A stretch of DNA of 64,000 bases from Fallopia convolvulus (lineage: Eukaryota; Streptophyta; Magnoliopsida; Caryophyllales; Polygonaceae): the NCBI GenBank assembly GCA_964016875.1, contig OZ024724.1, positions 51,648,438 through 51,712,437 of the forward strand, given 5' to 3'. Shown here one piece after another: positions 23,001-35,023 of this stretch (positions are counted from its first letter, which is position 1; the number at the start of each line of letters is the position of its first letter). The notes below the pieces were generated by a model. That model did no database searches, had not been told where the DNA came from, and saw only the letters and a list, made by a program, of their open reading frames with translations. A program made the translations under genes and the position numbers.

Positions 23001-26000
23001 AATAGTATCATGTTTGATGAAACTCTCATGCGCATGGCAGGTCTGCCTACTTCTAGTTACAACAATACGACTGTGGGAGTGGCACCAGGTCCAGGTATGT
23101 GAATCCACTTCCCATATTTTGCGGCCGAATAATGTTGCTCTTTTTCAAATTGCAACTATTTCAAATCCAGACTGAAAGACTGTTTCTTTGTCCGAGTCCT
23201 ATTTGTTAAGAAAAAGAAATACTTCTGCATATGGTGTACCAATGACTTGGCTAACCTGCGAACTTGGTCCAGTTTCTATTAGTATATAACAAGCATGTTT
23301 TGTGGAATGCTCAAGTTGTATTTTTATATTTTTTTTGGGTGTATGTTGTGACACCAGGTTTCAGGCAGGTACAAGGAGCTCCAGGTTCTCAGCAAATGCC
23401 TTCAGCTGGTGCTGTACGGCCACCAGTGCCAGTTGCTACCCATCAGGCAGATGGGTTGAGGCATTTTAATCAGGACAAATCATCATCATTGCAAATGGAC
23501 AATTCCCAAGCAAATCAACTCAGTCACATGGACCACCAGCATGCTGTGGATTCAAATTCTCAAGAGGCGGTTGATACTGAAAAGAAGGTATCTTGCATAC
23601 GGTTTGTGGTGGCAGGTCATTGCTACTGAATTGTGATATGGATTCGCAGCCTGTTCTTTCTTATTTGCTTATGGTTTCCTGCTCCATGCAAAAAAATGAT
23701 TGATTTCTCATTCACAGTAGAATATTTTCTTCCACCGACTTTCATATCCATAGTTTTACTTCTCTTGGGCTTGTGTTCAACATAAAACAACTAACAGATA
23801 GTCATTATATCCTCTTTGAGTGTAATTCGAATGAGGTATTGACTGTAAGATGCTTTTCAAGGCACTAAAAAAAATCATTTTGCACATCATCTATATGTTT
23901 ATCTTGTGTATCATCAAAATTTCATGTACATTCACTTTCATTACAGGTTGAGAAGGTTGAAAAGATAATTTTAGATTCAAGGGAGAAGATTGAATATTAC
24001 CGTACAAAGATGCAGGATCTTGTGAGTTGCTTCTCTTTCTGAGTTTCTCTTGTTATATCATCTGCTTTTGAAATTGAGCTAAACACTTGTCTTCAGCTAG
24101 ATTTATCTTTTGAGAAGAATTATCCTGGTACTTTGAGTAATGTTCTATTAAGACCTTGTCTCCATTTATTGCTTATAAGTAACTGCAGTTCTGGACCTTC
24201 TTTCTGGATAATGATCCAAAAGTCATTTATAAGAAAAATCTTCTTTTCAGCTTTTAGAGTTCATGAGAAATGGTCTTCAACCAGACTACCATCCTTGCTG
24301 CTTGTTGTAACTTTTTCTTTCTTATTCTTATTATTCATCTCTCCTTGGCTGTCTGTACTTGGGTTTTGAGTTAGGAAAAAGGTTGGATTTATGGCCTGTT
24401 GTGTGGGTGGGTGGGATGAAGTGTCAGGAGAAAAACAAATATAATAGTGGAAACAGGTGCTTGAGATGAGAATGCTGATGGTTTTAGATGGCTGTAACTC
24501 CCTGTAAGTGTCACTTTGACAGTGAGACTGGAGGAATAGGATAATGAACATGTCTGTTTATCTGTAATCTTCCATAAGAACTGCAAAACTAGTAAAAGTG
24601 TGGACACTGAAAACAGTTTTGTGACTGAATCGAGTCAATTGACCCTATGTTTCTACTTGATTGCTGTATGAAATATGTACAACTTGGTATAAATCAAACA
24701 TGAAGAAGCATTTATTAAAAAAAAATAGTACTTCCATGTTCTGGGCAATTTTGATTGAGAATGTGTCAATTTGAAAGTTAGAACTAATGACCTACAATGT
24801 AGAATGCTGGCCTGCTGGGTGTACTCTGGGCCATTTTACGTCTACTGTCTCTGATCTATTGTCTCTGTATCTAGTTTTATATTGTCAGTAGTTATGTTAA
24901 TACAATCTTCTTGTCAACGTAGTCCTCTAAATGTTATAAATTTTTGTCTAAAATAAAAACAAATTATCTTATAATCAGTAGCTGTAGCTGTGCTGAAATC
25001 CTTCACAATTTCTGTACTTCTGATTTCATATATTAATCCTGATTTAGAATTTTATGTTGTATCTTTTCTGTTCTAATTCTTAGCTTTTTTTTCTTATTTT
25101 AAGACTTTCTTTGATAATAGAGCGGTCAACTGACTACCATATTCTTGTAGGTTCTGTATAAAAGTAGATGTGATAATCGACTTAATGAGATCATTGAGAG
25201 GGCATCTGCAGATAAGCGTGAGGTAATTTTAATTCTTGTAATAGTCTTCTTGTGAAACTACCTTATGTCTGAAATTAAATTACTTGCTAATGTCAGGCTG
25301 AGTTGGTGGGTAAGAAATATGAAGAGAAATACAAGCAGGTTGCAGAACTAGCATCAAAATTAACAATTGAAGAGGCCACCTTTCGTGAATATCAGGTATT
25401 CCAGCTTTTGGGTGCTTGGTTATTTGATGACCTTACATGGTTATTATAGAGCAGGTTTGTCATGTGTGTGAATTAATATAAGCATTGTTTAGAATACCTA
25501 CCATTGAGATGGATATAACCCCTACCATTGGAGCGCATCCTCATGCTCATGGGCTTTTATACAATGCCTTTGAGATGGATATAACCCCTATATCAATTTT
25601 GGTGCATTCAACTGTTGGAAACTAGGGATTATAAATTGCTTTGAGGCGTGAAAAGATCACTATCTTTAAAGTGATATTTGTCCCCCTTATGAATTGTTGT
25701 AGTGTTTCAAACAAATTCACCTTAGGATACAACAAAGCCCTCTAGAAATCAGACAGAAAATCTGAATTTCTCTATATATCTTTTCTGTGAAGAAACATTC
25801 TCTTTAAATAGAGACTCTCTGAATTGTCAGACGTTGTCAGACAGTTAATTCAGAATCAGTTGGGAAGTTGGTTAGAAAACAGTTATTCTTAACCACCCTG
25901 GAAAATCCCAGCCCTTGATCTTCTAAAGATCAACTTTTATTCTCAGCCACTGATTTTAAATAAATCAGTTCACTCCTTTTAATTTCAGAATTATAATCAT

Positions 26001-28130
26001 TTATTAAAAATTCATTAAGTCTTATTAATAGACTTTACCAACACTAACTAGGGGCTTGTTTGACTTGTTTCCCAAAATTACTTTTCACCCAAAAGCTACT
26101 TTAACACTCTTGAATCCGTTCATCCCTCTCTACTTTTTACGTTTTCCAAGACACAAAAATTAACTTTTCACCCAAAAATTACTTTTCTTCAAGAAGTGAA
26201 ACAAGCCCTAGATTCAGTTATCATTGTCACATAGCTGAATTTTAGTTTTCCTTGGGTCTTCTGGGCAATGATAATACTTGGGCCTTCTTCATACACCCTC
26301 TCGATTTTATATTGGGGCAAGGGTGTGTACATCATGGCCCCTCAGATCCCGCCCGAGGCGGGTTAACACTGGGTTGATGTTGTTGTTGTTGTAGAATACC
26401 TACCATTCAACTGTTTGACCAATAATTGTGCTCAGATCTTCACCAAGCTTACTTCGTACACTGCCTCTTCTTACCTTTGGTTATTATTCTACTTAATATC
26501 CAGGAGCGGAAATTGGAGTTGCAACAAGCAATTATAAACATGGAACAAGGTGGAAGTGCAGATGGTATTCTTCAGGTAAGAAAGTCGTATGATGGTTTTC
26601 TGAAGACTGATGGAAATGGTTTTGTGAGAAAACTAGCTTCCCTGATATTGCCGACTTGCTCTGTGTAGGTGCGTGCTGACCGTACGCAGTCAGATCTTGA
26701 GGAACTTATGAAAGGTCTGGCTGAACGCTGTAAAAAACATGGAATAGAAATCAAGTCTGCGGCATTGATTGAACTGCCCATAGGTGAATATCTGACTATC
26801 AACTTAATTGCCACAGATTATTTTGGGTTTGATATGTATGCTTTGATTTTGGTTTTATGCCAGCCATGCATATTCTGTTTGTAAATGAGTTTGCATGATT
26901 GATTTTGTAAAGGCTGGCAACCCGGGATTCCTGAGGTAGCTGCAATCTGGGATGAAGAGTGGGACAAGTTTGAAGATGAAGGTTTTTTCATAATTTTTTT
27001 TCATTATAAGTTCCATACATATCTGCATACACTGGAGTTTTCTTATTCTTAAATTTTTACTTTCATTTTCTTTGCAGGCCTTGTATTTGACAAAGATCCA
27101 AATGCTGATGAACAAAATGGAACAACTGCTTCAAAATCAGCATCAGCATCATTCCTTGATAATTTGTATCCAGTTGACGATGATTCAATGTCAAATATAG
27201 ATGTCAAGTCTGAGAAACACTCAAGTCGAAGTGAGCATGTTCTTGACAGCGAATCTGGATATGCACACAGTGAAGATGATTCTGCAAGAAGTCCACAAGG
27301 CAGTCCAGGACATGCAGCTTCAGAATTTTCAGATGTCTTTGCCAAGACTTCTGAAGCAGACAGTGACTTCCACCGGTATTGTTAAACGCATACTCTGTAT
27401 TTATGCGTTAAAATTTCATGCTGAATATATTTTAACTCAGTTCCCTTTGTAGAAGCTTTGACGAACAAGGATGGGGCACGTTTGATGGTAATGATGACGT
27501 GGATTCTGTTTGGGGTTTCAATGCCAATTCAAAGGTAAGGCCTATGCATTTCCGGTTGGTTTGTGTATTCTATTCAGTTTTAGTTTTTAATATTTTTTTC
27601 TTTGTTTTTATATGGTTTTGCAGGACTCTGGTCATGACCGAGATGGAGTTTTCGAATCAGGCTTTTTCGGTTTAAGTCCCATAAGAACCGACTCACCACA
27701 GGCAAGAGGCAACTTCAACAACAAAAGCAGTATTTTTGCAGATTCAGTGCCTGGAACTCCATTTTCCAAGTCAGCCAACTCTCCAAGGTATAGTGAAGCA
27801 GGTGACAGTTTCTTCAACAACTATTCAGGGTTCGATTCCTTCAGCAATCAAGACTCCCACTTTTCACCTCCACGTGAGACATTTACCAGATTTGATTCCA
27901 TAAACAGTAGCAAAGGCGAGAGTACCTTTGGCAGGTTTGATTCCATGAACAGTACTCGTGGAGAGGCGTTTGGTAGGTTTGATTCCATGAGCAGCTCAAG
28001 AGGCTTTGAGCACAGTCGAGGTTTTACCTCTTTTGATGACGCAGACCCATTTGGGTCTTCGGGTCCGTTTCAGGTCTCATCAGAGAGTAAGACCCCCAAG
28101 AAAAGCTCGGATAGTTGGAGTTCGTTTTAG
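20053..28130 (+). CDS. EH/Pan1: EH-domain endocytic adaptor protein (EPS15/Pan1-like, AtEH type)
   Basis: Exons 20053-20199, 21059-22127, 22870-23094, 23358-23587, 23947-24021, 25151-25222, 25297-25395, 26504-26575, 26669-26783, 26913-26981, 27078-27375, 27453-27534 and 27624-28130 have GT-AG borders and matching phases, giving 1,019 residues. EH domain 1 (about 10-95) has the EF-hand loop DLDHDGRISGAE. A Pro/Ser/Gln-rich linker follows, then EH domain 2 (about 375-465) with DTDRDGKITGDQ. After that come a coiled coil from exons 5-8, an acidic WDEEWDKFEDEG segment and a Ser/Phe-rich tail with repeated RFDSM/RFDSI motifs and DADPFGS. In Arabidopsis the AtEH1/AtEH2 proteins are subunits of the TPLATE endocytic complex at the plasma membrane. 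The tail DPF motif fits binding to AP-2. Appears intact; intron 7 is enlarged by nested insertions. Confidence 0.95.
25613..26043 (+). mobile_element. Copia-like solo LTR inside the SINE
   Basis: 431 bp beginning TGTTGGAAAC and ending TTTACCAACA, the usual TGTTGG...CCAACA LTR ends, with a TATA-like TTTAAATAGAGA near 25804. The 5-bp flanks are similar but not identical (TCAAC and CTAAC), so the duplication has decayed or the boundary is slightly off. Confidence 0.55.
26047..26213. mobile_element. Small MITE inside the SINE
   Basis: Starts CTAGGGGCTTGTTTGACTTG and ends with the near inverse CAAGTGAAACAAGCCCTAG (one gap), with inner AAAATTACTTTTCACCC blocks also inverted. About 165 bp, no coding capacity. 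Target duplication unclear. Confidence 0.5.
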
Positions 28131-28843
28131 CTCAAGTGAAATGGTTGCCTTGCCTGGTAAAAATTTCAGCACAAAGGAAACTAGCAGTTTGTTGAGTTTT
28201 TAGTTGCAATTTTTGCAGAATTGTGTGAAAATTTGTGGTTGTGGCATGAGATGGATCTTATTTGTTCCAAAATCAATGTTGATTGTTTGCCTGTTGTATT
28301 TGGAGTTGAATGGCGAACATAGCACGCATTTAATTCATGATTGGAGAGTAATTTTTTGTATTTCCTTTGCATGTTGATTCTGTTTTATTTCATTAGGAAT
28401 GCGTTTATGTTGTGGTATCAACTATCAAACATAAAATAACATAATTTGACGATTTTTTTTTATAAAAAATTCCCTTGTTTCCGGGAAGGTAAAAAGTATA
28501 CGAAGTATCTGTTAGCTTGTATAAAACTTCTTCACGAGATATCTTCCAATATTCAACATATATCATATATGGGGCCAGGATCAAATTGGGAAATGCAGGA
28601 ATCACATGCAGTACGCTCGCTTAGAGAAAGTTTCTCCACAAACAAGGGGAGCCTGACAATTTGGGCAGAGAATATTAAGAAAAAAAATGTAATAATAATA
28701 CATGAGTGGCTGAATCAATAGCACGCCATTTTAATCACAGAAAACAGTCACAGACTCATTCTACAAAACAAAATGAAATTTAAATTAAACTACAGCAGAA
28801 TGCCAAAGCTACCAAGTTGATGTGAATGCATACATACAAACAA
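28131..28843. other. Convergent 3' ends of the EH and F-box/kelch genes
   Basis: Intergenic stretch between two stops facing each other. It should contain both 3' untranslated regions and polyadenylation sites. An A/T-rich tract lies near 28440-28475. No further gene seen. Confidence 0.6.
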
Positions 28844-30568
28844 TCAGAGGTGAAGAACTGCCATAGTCTTTGTCATGCATGAGGAAGCATCAAGCTCATT
28901 CGCCACCCGATTCCTTGAAACATGCTTCCACCTTATCGCCTTATTAGAAGTATCACAAACAGTGAAAAAATCCAACACCTGACCAAATATTTTGAACATC
29001 TCAACTCCAAAAATCAAACCCTTGTCAGCAACAAACACAGCATTCCAATCCATTGGAGCATCAGGATGCGTCGCCACCTCAGCCCAAGTAAAATACACAA
29101 GATCAAGTTCCCACAACTTTCTAATAGCCTTGTTTCTCCTCCCAATTTCACCCTCTCCTTCACACCAAGACACACAAAGCATGAACAACCTACCATTACT
29201 AGAAACCATCTTTGGCCAATACTCACATATACGAGGAGGCGGAGGAGATGTTTGGATAACAAACCAGTAGCCCCTTTCGGTGTCATACCCAGCAAACTTG
29301 TCATTTTCTGAGTAAACAAAGAAAATTCTTCTGCAGAAAGCCCCAGAGCAAATAACCCCGAAATCCAATGGAAGTTTCGGGATTTCAACCCATTTGTTTG
29401 TTGCCGAATCATAAATTTCTCCAGAATCAAGATTCTCATCCAATGATCCACGCCCTCCCACAACTATCAACACAAATCTCCTTCGCTCCTTGCTATTACT
29501 ATTATTATTATTATTATTGACATTGTTGTTATCAAGCTTTTGTCTAACAGACCTGCACTGTCCATTGCTGACCTGGCGTCTGACTGAAATGCGATGAGGT
29601 CCCTCGTACACTTCTGATACCCCACCGAACCGGGACCTGGGTAAGCGTCTGTCTTGGGGACCGAGCTGAGGATGAGTAACTGAGAAGTCAGCACCTACTT
29701 CTGAAATTCCAATAACAGGATTAGATCTCGAGTACTTCATTGACGCTGCTTTTCGCCATGTTTTACTATAAGGTCTGAAAACCATCATGCTTTTGTGTGT
29801 TTTGAAAGCACTTCTATCTAATTTTCCATAGCTACTCAAACTGGTACAGCCTCCAACAATTAAGATTTCATCCCAGATACTGGTGACAGAGAAAAGAAAC
29901 CTTCCTCTAAGAAACTCAGTGTTCAGTCTATGCCATTGATTTAGGGCTATGTCAAATGCATGTATCTCTCCAGAGCAATAACCGTCTTTAACAGCACCAA
30001 ACAAGAACAGCCATGGAGTCTGATATAAACCTTCCTTCCTCATCTGCATAAATCTAGGTGTTGTAGTCAGGTGGTTCCACTTCTTGCAGACAAGTCTTGC
30101 ATTCATAAGACTTGTCAACGGGAGTCTCATGAAGCACATTTCTAAAATGTCGTCTGGAAGTGAAGTATTCATCCCAGTCTGTCTTTGTGCATTGTCGAGG
30201 TCCAAATCCCTTCTGTTGTTGTTCCTCTTCCAGAATCTATCTTTTATTGGATATGAAAAGCAATCCACTCCAGTTAATTTGGATCCACAGAGGTGTTTGA
30301 ATTTCTTCCTTTCTTCAAAAGCGCTTGATCTCCGCCTGTTAGGGTTTCCAAAATTGTCTCCTGAATCTGTCCCTACTTTGCAACCACCCCCTCTCCCATA
30401 CAAAGCAAGGCAATTTGAAGATTTCCCAGTTTCATCCTCACTTCCTTCACTTTTATAGCTTTTCTTCCTCAGCTTCTGACTCACACTTCTAACAAGGCGT
30501 TTGGACATGCTCAGAGACTCAAAATCTTGCGGAAGTGAACCTACCTCAGAATGTCTATCAGGAGTCAT
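28844..30568 (-). CDS. CFK1-like: F-box/kelch-repeat protein, CFK1-like (SCF ubiquitin ligase subunit)
   Basis: A single open exon of 574 residues starting at ATG 30568. A basic N-terminus (SKRLVRSVSQKLRKKSYKSE) precedes the F-box at about 135-178 (TSLPDDILEMCFMRLPLTSL, ARLVCKKWNHL). Kelch-type beta-propeller segments follow (ILIVGGC, VLIVVGGRGSLDENLDSGEI, YDSATNKWVEIP). An Asn run (NNNVNNNNNN, near 29,510) interrupts the propeller; it is encoded by an ATT/GTT microsatellite and is probably a variable loop. It resembles Arabidopsis At5g42350/At5g42360, of which CFK1 was described as a COP9-signalosome-interacting F-box kelch protein. The F-box would bind SKP1 and the kelch domain the substrate. 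Length fits the family. A leader intron is possible (donor at about 31128 on the minus strand). Confidence 0.9.
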   Translation of the reverse strand: MTPDRHSEVGSLPQDFESLSMSKRLVRSVSQKLRKKSYKSEGSEDETGKSSNCLALYGRGGGCKVGTDSGDNFGNPNRRRSSAFEERKKFKHLCGSKLTGVDCFSYPIKDRFWKRNNNRRDLDLDNAQRQTGMNTSLPDDILEMCFMRLPLTSLMNARLVCKKWNHLTTTPRFMQMRKEGLYQTPWLFLFGAVKDGYCSGEIHAFDIALNQWHRLNTEFLRGRFLFSVTSIWDEILIVGGCTSLSSYGKLDRSAFKTHKSMMVFRPYSKTWRKAASMKYSRSNPVIGISEVGADFSVTHPQLGPQDRRLPRSRFGGVSEVYEGPHRISVRRQVSNGQCRSVRQKLDNNNVNNNNNNSNSKERRRFVLIVVGGRGSLDENLDSGEIYDSATNKWVEIPKLPLDFGVICSGAFCRRIFFVYSENDKFAGYDTERGYWFVIQTSPPPPRICEYWPKMVSSNGRLFMLCVSWCEGEGEIGRRNKAIRKLWELDLVYFTWAEVATHPDAPMDWNAVFVADKGLIFGVEMFKIFGQVLDFFTVCDTSNKAIRWKHVSRNRVANELDASSCMTKTMAVLHL

Positions 30569-31430
30569 CTTTATTCAAAGACTTTATCTTAATAAGCAGA
30601 ACTAGAATTCAGCAAATCATCTTTGGGGCTGATTTCACACCTCAAGCCCACTCAGTCATCTGGAATTCACAGGGAATTGAAATGATGCCGAAAAGCTGAA
30701 GGTGATGCTGAATTATTACAACCAGGAAGCATTCTTTGAAACAATGAAAGTTCTTTCAATTGAAGGATTCAGAAATTAAAGCCCTCCTGATACAAGAAGG
30801 TAAAGCATTGATCAGCAAGAGGCAATGTGGGCAAGAGATATTGAATGACTTCTCGCATAAAGTATAGCAACGCAACAAAGATTAATTCTTTAATCAAACA
30901 AGTCAATCAACATACTACATGACCGGAGAAGGAAATGAAAGAAAAGTTCAAGCTTTGCATCCAATACCACCAGGAAAAAAAAAAGAAACGATAACCAGAA
31001 TTCCTTCAAATTAAGTACGAACCCTAAAACAGAAACGCCGCATTTGCCTTATTTGATTTCTTGTGATGCCGAAATCAAAATTGAAAAAGGCAGCAGCTTG
31101 ATAAGAATAAGAAGAGAGATTTACCTATAGCAGAAACCGATGGAACGGATGGATCAAATGCAATGCAGAACACAGATTATGGGAAATTGCCGGAATCGGA
31201 GAGTATACCAAAGAATTGATTAGGCGGAGAGGCAACAAATCCGGCCTCCGATTCTCGCTAGGAATTATATACGAAAGAAACGTAATCACAGGAAGTGAAA
31301 TCACATGGGAATGTTGTGCGAATGAGCTCTAATTGATTGGGTCATTGCAATCATAGATTGAGATTTGGGGGTTGGAGTAGGAATATAATAAAGCCACGAT
31401 GAACCACCACCCAGAAAAAAGTAGGGAGTG
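30569..31430 (-). promoter_or_regulatory. Leader and promoter region of the F-box/kelch gene
   Basis: Upstream of the ATG at 30568. A GGTAAAT donor at about 31128 and a TTGTATCAG acceptor at about 30790 (minus strand) would remove an intron of roughly 340 nt from the leader. No unambiguous TATA box chosen. Confidence 0.35.
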
Positions 31431-34390
31431 TAGGAATTTAGTAAAGCTCCTCTCTTTTTCCACCATGTACCCATTTCATTCGGCCTTCCACTTCCACCTT
31501 CATTTCTGCGATTGTATAATTATCTACCTTTTTCTATTACTAATTACGCCCTCAAATCTTAAATATTAATTAAAGAAAATTTTCATATGATGTCCCTTAA
31601 ATTTTATAAATTCCTCTTGGTGCACAAATCTTTTTAAAAGGTAGCATGAGTCCTCTGAAGTCTGAACTTTTACTTGAGTTCGTATGATAATACGCTAATC
31701 TAGAATTATTTATTTTTTCCCTTAAACGATGATCTATTTTCATAGATAAAATTAGAGGGGGAGTACAAAGTGAACTAAAAACAAGGTTCTTTGTAATTAT
31801 ATAGAAAATTTACAATATAGAATTATAGATCAATATTTATAAAAAAATTATTTTCTTAGGGTCGTTTAGGTGTTTCTATAAACTTTATACATTGAATTCA
31901 CATTATCAATATTACATATACATGTAGTCTTGTATGATTACTCAAACAAAATCTCATAAAATGTAGCTCAAGTAAGAGTGTGTGGGTACCATGCAAACTT
32001 TTAAGCAACTTTGAGTACTACTAAGTGGAAGTTATTAAGGTTGAGGGCTAGTAGTAGGCAACTTTATCCAATATTAAATTTGTAACCAGTTGAGTAGAAG
32101 GCGTATTAATCATAATCAAAAGATATGTACAATAACAAAATGAACGAGGCGACTAATTTCAATATAATTAGCGGCAAATTCCTTGATTATACCTGTCCTT
32201 TATTATTAATATGAGTGTAATAATTACAGATTTAAAGGGTGGGCCCATCGAGGGGCCCGCCTGTCTTCTTGAGTTGGTGTTATGCTTATCAAAGAGCCTG
32301 CTTTTTCTATACCCCGAGTTCTGCTTTCCATCATTCATTCGCATCTTATAACATTATAACCTTCCACGCCAATTCTCTTCTCCTTTGGCTGAGTTTCTCA
32401 ATTTTTTGCAAGGTCAAAAAAAAAAAAAAAAACAAGAAATTTTACTTTCGGTGGCTGAAACAATATTCCAATATTTTAACCAAAAACAATTTTATAAGAG
32501 TAAGACAGGATGTCCCACGTTAAGGGTCTAGTATTTAAGTCCGGTGGACTGATAAATTTAAGGGTCTTTTGTGTAACGAGTCTAATATACAAGTCGAATG
32601 AAATTCTAACCCCAAATCATATGATTGCGATTGGAGTAACTCATAAGTTTAACACGACGCACTTTCAAATGCAACTGCATACCATCACTATTTGGATTGA
32701 TCGCTCCTTTATTAGGCGGATTGCTTGAATATGCTCATAAGGCCAACAAATCCAAACAAATCCCTCAAGGCTGGCGAACCATCACTTTTAAGGACCAACT
32801 GCTCCTTTATTGGGTGAGTTGCTTCAACAGGCACATGAAGCTGGAAAACCCAAAGACTCTAGGAAATAAACTCACACCAAAATTTGTCTTGTTGCTGTAA
32901 GAGTCTGATGGACCAATACGAACAGAGGGGTGACCGTTCCAATGCACATGCACGATAAACCCAACACATAAGTCCATGGTATTTCATCCTAAAAATCAAT
33001 TGAAAATAGGAGTAACCCAATGCTATATATGATAGGAAAATCTTTCCTCAATTTTTCGATATGGGATAATAATTTTCACATGTCCCCTAAGTGGTAATTA
33101 GTTTGCCCTAGTTGTCACTTGACAACATCATAGCCTTAGATCTAGCAAGTTGTCCACAAGCCCAAGCAACTAGCTCAAATTGCATCATCATGGCGGGCTA
33201 GCCCAATATAACGGTGGGGAGTATTTCGCCTAATCCGAGTCAAACAACTAGGAACCCAAGATCGAACATGCTATAATACTATGTCAAAGTCTGTTGGGCC
33301 AATACGGACGGAAGGGGTGTCCCAGCGCTTATCCACGACAAGTCTAGCACATAAGTCCATATGGTTCCATCTTAAAACCAGTTGATGATAGACTCATGAG
33401 CTTATATACTAAACAACTACTCTATCAACAAGATCTTGCTTAATAGTAGGAGGCATGGGATCTCCTTCCCTTTAACCCGAGCATAATCCGTAATTCTTAT
33501 TGACTGAATCACTAGCCCAAAATTTATTGTTAAAGGTAGGTTTTTAGTTAAAAAACATGCCAGAGTAAAATGGTGCTTTGAGTTTATTTTATCATCTTTT
33601 ATGACTAATTTTTATCTATTTATTCATTTTTACTGAGGTGGTTTAAATTTTACAGATGGTGGAAAATGGAAATATGTAACAATGTTTCATGTTTGAATTC
33701 CCAAGGGAGAAAGGTGGAATTGGGCCCAACCCTTTCTTCTTTATTATAATTGCTTTTAGATGACCATAGCTCACAAATGAAATGATGAATGATGATTGAT
33801 TGAGGAGAGGTAGACATATAGACATACACATCTAATCCGGAATTAATTAACAATTTTCATCCATTCATCATGACTGCATATGGGAATGGCAGGAAGCATG
33901 ATGACCAATTCAAAAATTTGGTAATGACTAATGATCATTGATCAAAGCCCTAAATTCAATTTAGAGGAAGAAAATTAATTACTTTGTACCTGGATGATTA
34001 GTCACAGAATTCACCAAATGACCCTACCTTTCATTCGGTCAATAAAGATACACAACAAAATATTATGCTTGAGAATTAATAGTTTAATTAATCATTTACC
34101 CTGAAACGTGGTCAACATATATAATCTGATACAAATCTGTACTATAACTCGAGTTTTTGCTTGCACGCAATTGGATTTTGGGTTTATAAGAAAATTATTC
34201 TAGAACTAGATATATGGAACGTCATAATATAGGGAAAAAATAGGCCCAACTCAACCTGATCAAACACAATTTCGGGCCATATATGGGGCTGAGTTAAATC
34301 CTATTTTTCAGTCCTTTTATTCGGACCAAGCCCATGTCTGCTATTCGGGTATAGTATTTGTCCATAATATGTAAAAAAAAAATAGGGAAA
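31431..34390. other. Intergenic, no gene recognised
   Basis: AT-rich. A diverged direct repeat of about 110 bp is visible: one copy near 32897-33010 and one near 33290-33400, both with ACATAAGTCCAT and a GTCTG(A/T)TGG(A/G)CCAATACG start. Short open frames here show no family features. Confidence 0.45.
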
Positions 34391-34776
34391 GATCTTGAAA
34401 AGATTTATGAAAAGCAAGATCACTTTAATTTTTGGAAAGAACATTTAAACAATTTTGAAAAAAAATTTAGATCATTAGAAGGGAGGGAGGGAGAGTAAGA
34501 TCTTTAAAGAGTGTATTTCTTACTCTACTTTGATGCAAGTTTTACAATGGATGATGATCATATTTATATGCCAAAAGTGAGGTCAAACTTAGGTGAATCT
34601 CCATGATTTACGCATGAAAATAAGGAGGTGAAGAAGGTGAATAATAAATCTTGTACAAGTTATCTCCAATCATGCACTATACAATATTACATGTTAAATC
34701 ATCTACGTATACAAGCAATAGGTGAAAAATTAAGGGTAACTTGTAGCATTGCATGTGTATACATGTATTCATAACA
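34391..34776 (-). repeat. 3' LTR of the copia element
   Basis: Aligns with 40407-40791 along its length (shared words GGTGAATCTCCATGATTTA, CAATCATGCACTATACAATA, GCATGTGTATACATGTATTC). On the minus strand it starts TGTTATGAATACATG at 34776. Its outer end is degraded. Confidence 0.88.
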
Positions 34777-34825
34777 CTCCCCCTTGAATATTCACCTTCT
34801 TTTGATGTTGTGGGATATGGGTAGA

Positions 34826-35005
34826 CGTTGCCTCATTAAAAAACCTTATCAAGAAAAACTCAGTGGGATAAAAACCTGAGCGAAGGGAAAAAAGAGTGCA
34901 ACCATTGATCCCATTGTACGCCTTGATGTTGCCTCATTAAAAATATTGTCAAGCAAAACCCAGTGGGATAAAAACTTGATCAAATGGAAAAAGAGTGCAG
35001 CGCGT
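34826..35005 (-). repeat. Direct duplication of about 100 bp next to the copia 3' LTR
   Basis: GTTGCCTCATTAAAAA followed by CAGTGGGATAAAAAC and a purine-rich AAAAAGAGTGCA block occurs twice, at about 34826 and about 34928. Confidence 0.75.
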
Positions 35006-35023
35006 ATGATACTCCCCATGAAT

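Larger units (their letters stand above)
25491..26407 (+). mobile_element. SINE-like retroposon in intron 7 of the EH gene, carrying two later insertions
   Basis: A perfect 15-bp direct repeat AGAATACCTACCATT occurs at 25491-25505 and 26393-26407. Just before the second copy is a tail reading ACTGGGTTGATG plus (TTG)n, preceded by the stem CCCGCCCGAGGCGGG, as in the 3' ends of tRNA-derived SINEs of asterids. The 15-bp duplication length fits target-primed retroposition. A solo LTR and a MITE lie inside; without them about 290 bp remain. The A and B boxes are not convincing. Confidence 0.55.

Noticed and set aside
32239..32900. Short open frames of 67-94 residues
   Set aside because: No family features, no splice context, AT-rich repeat surroundings.
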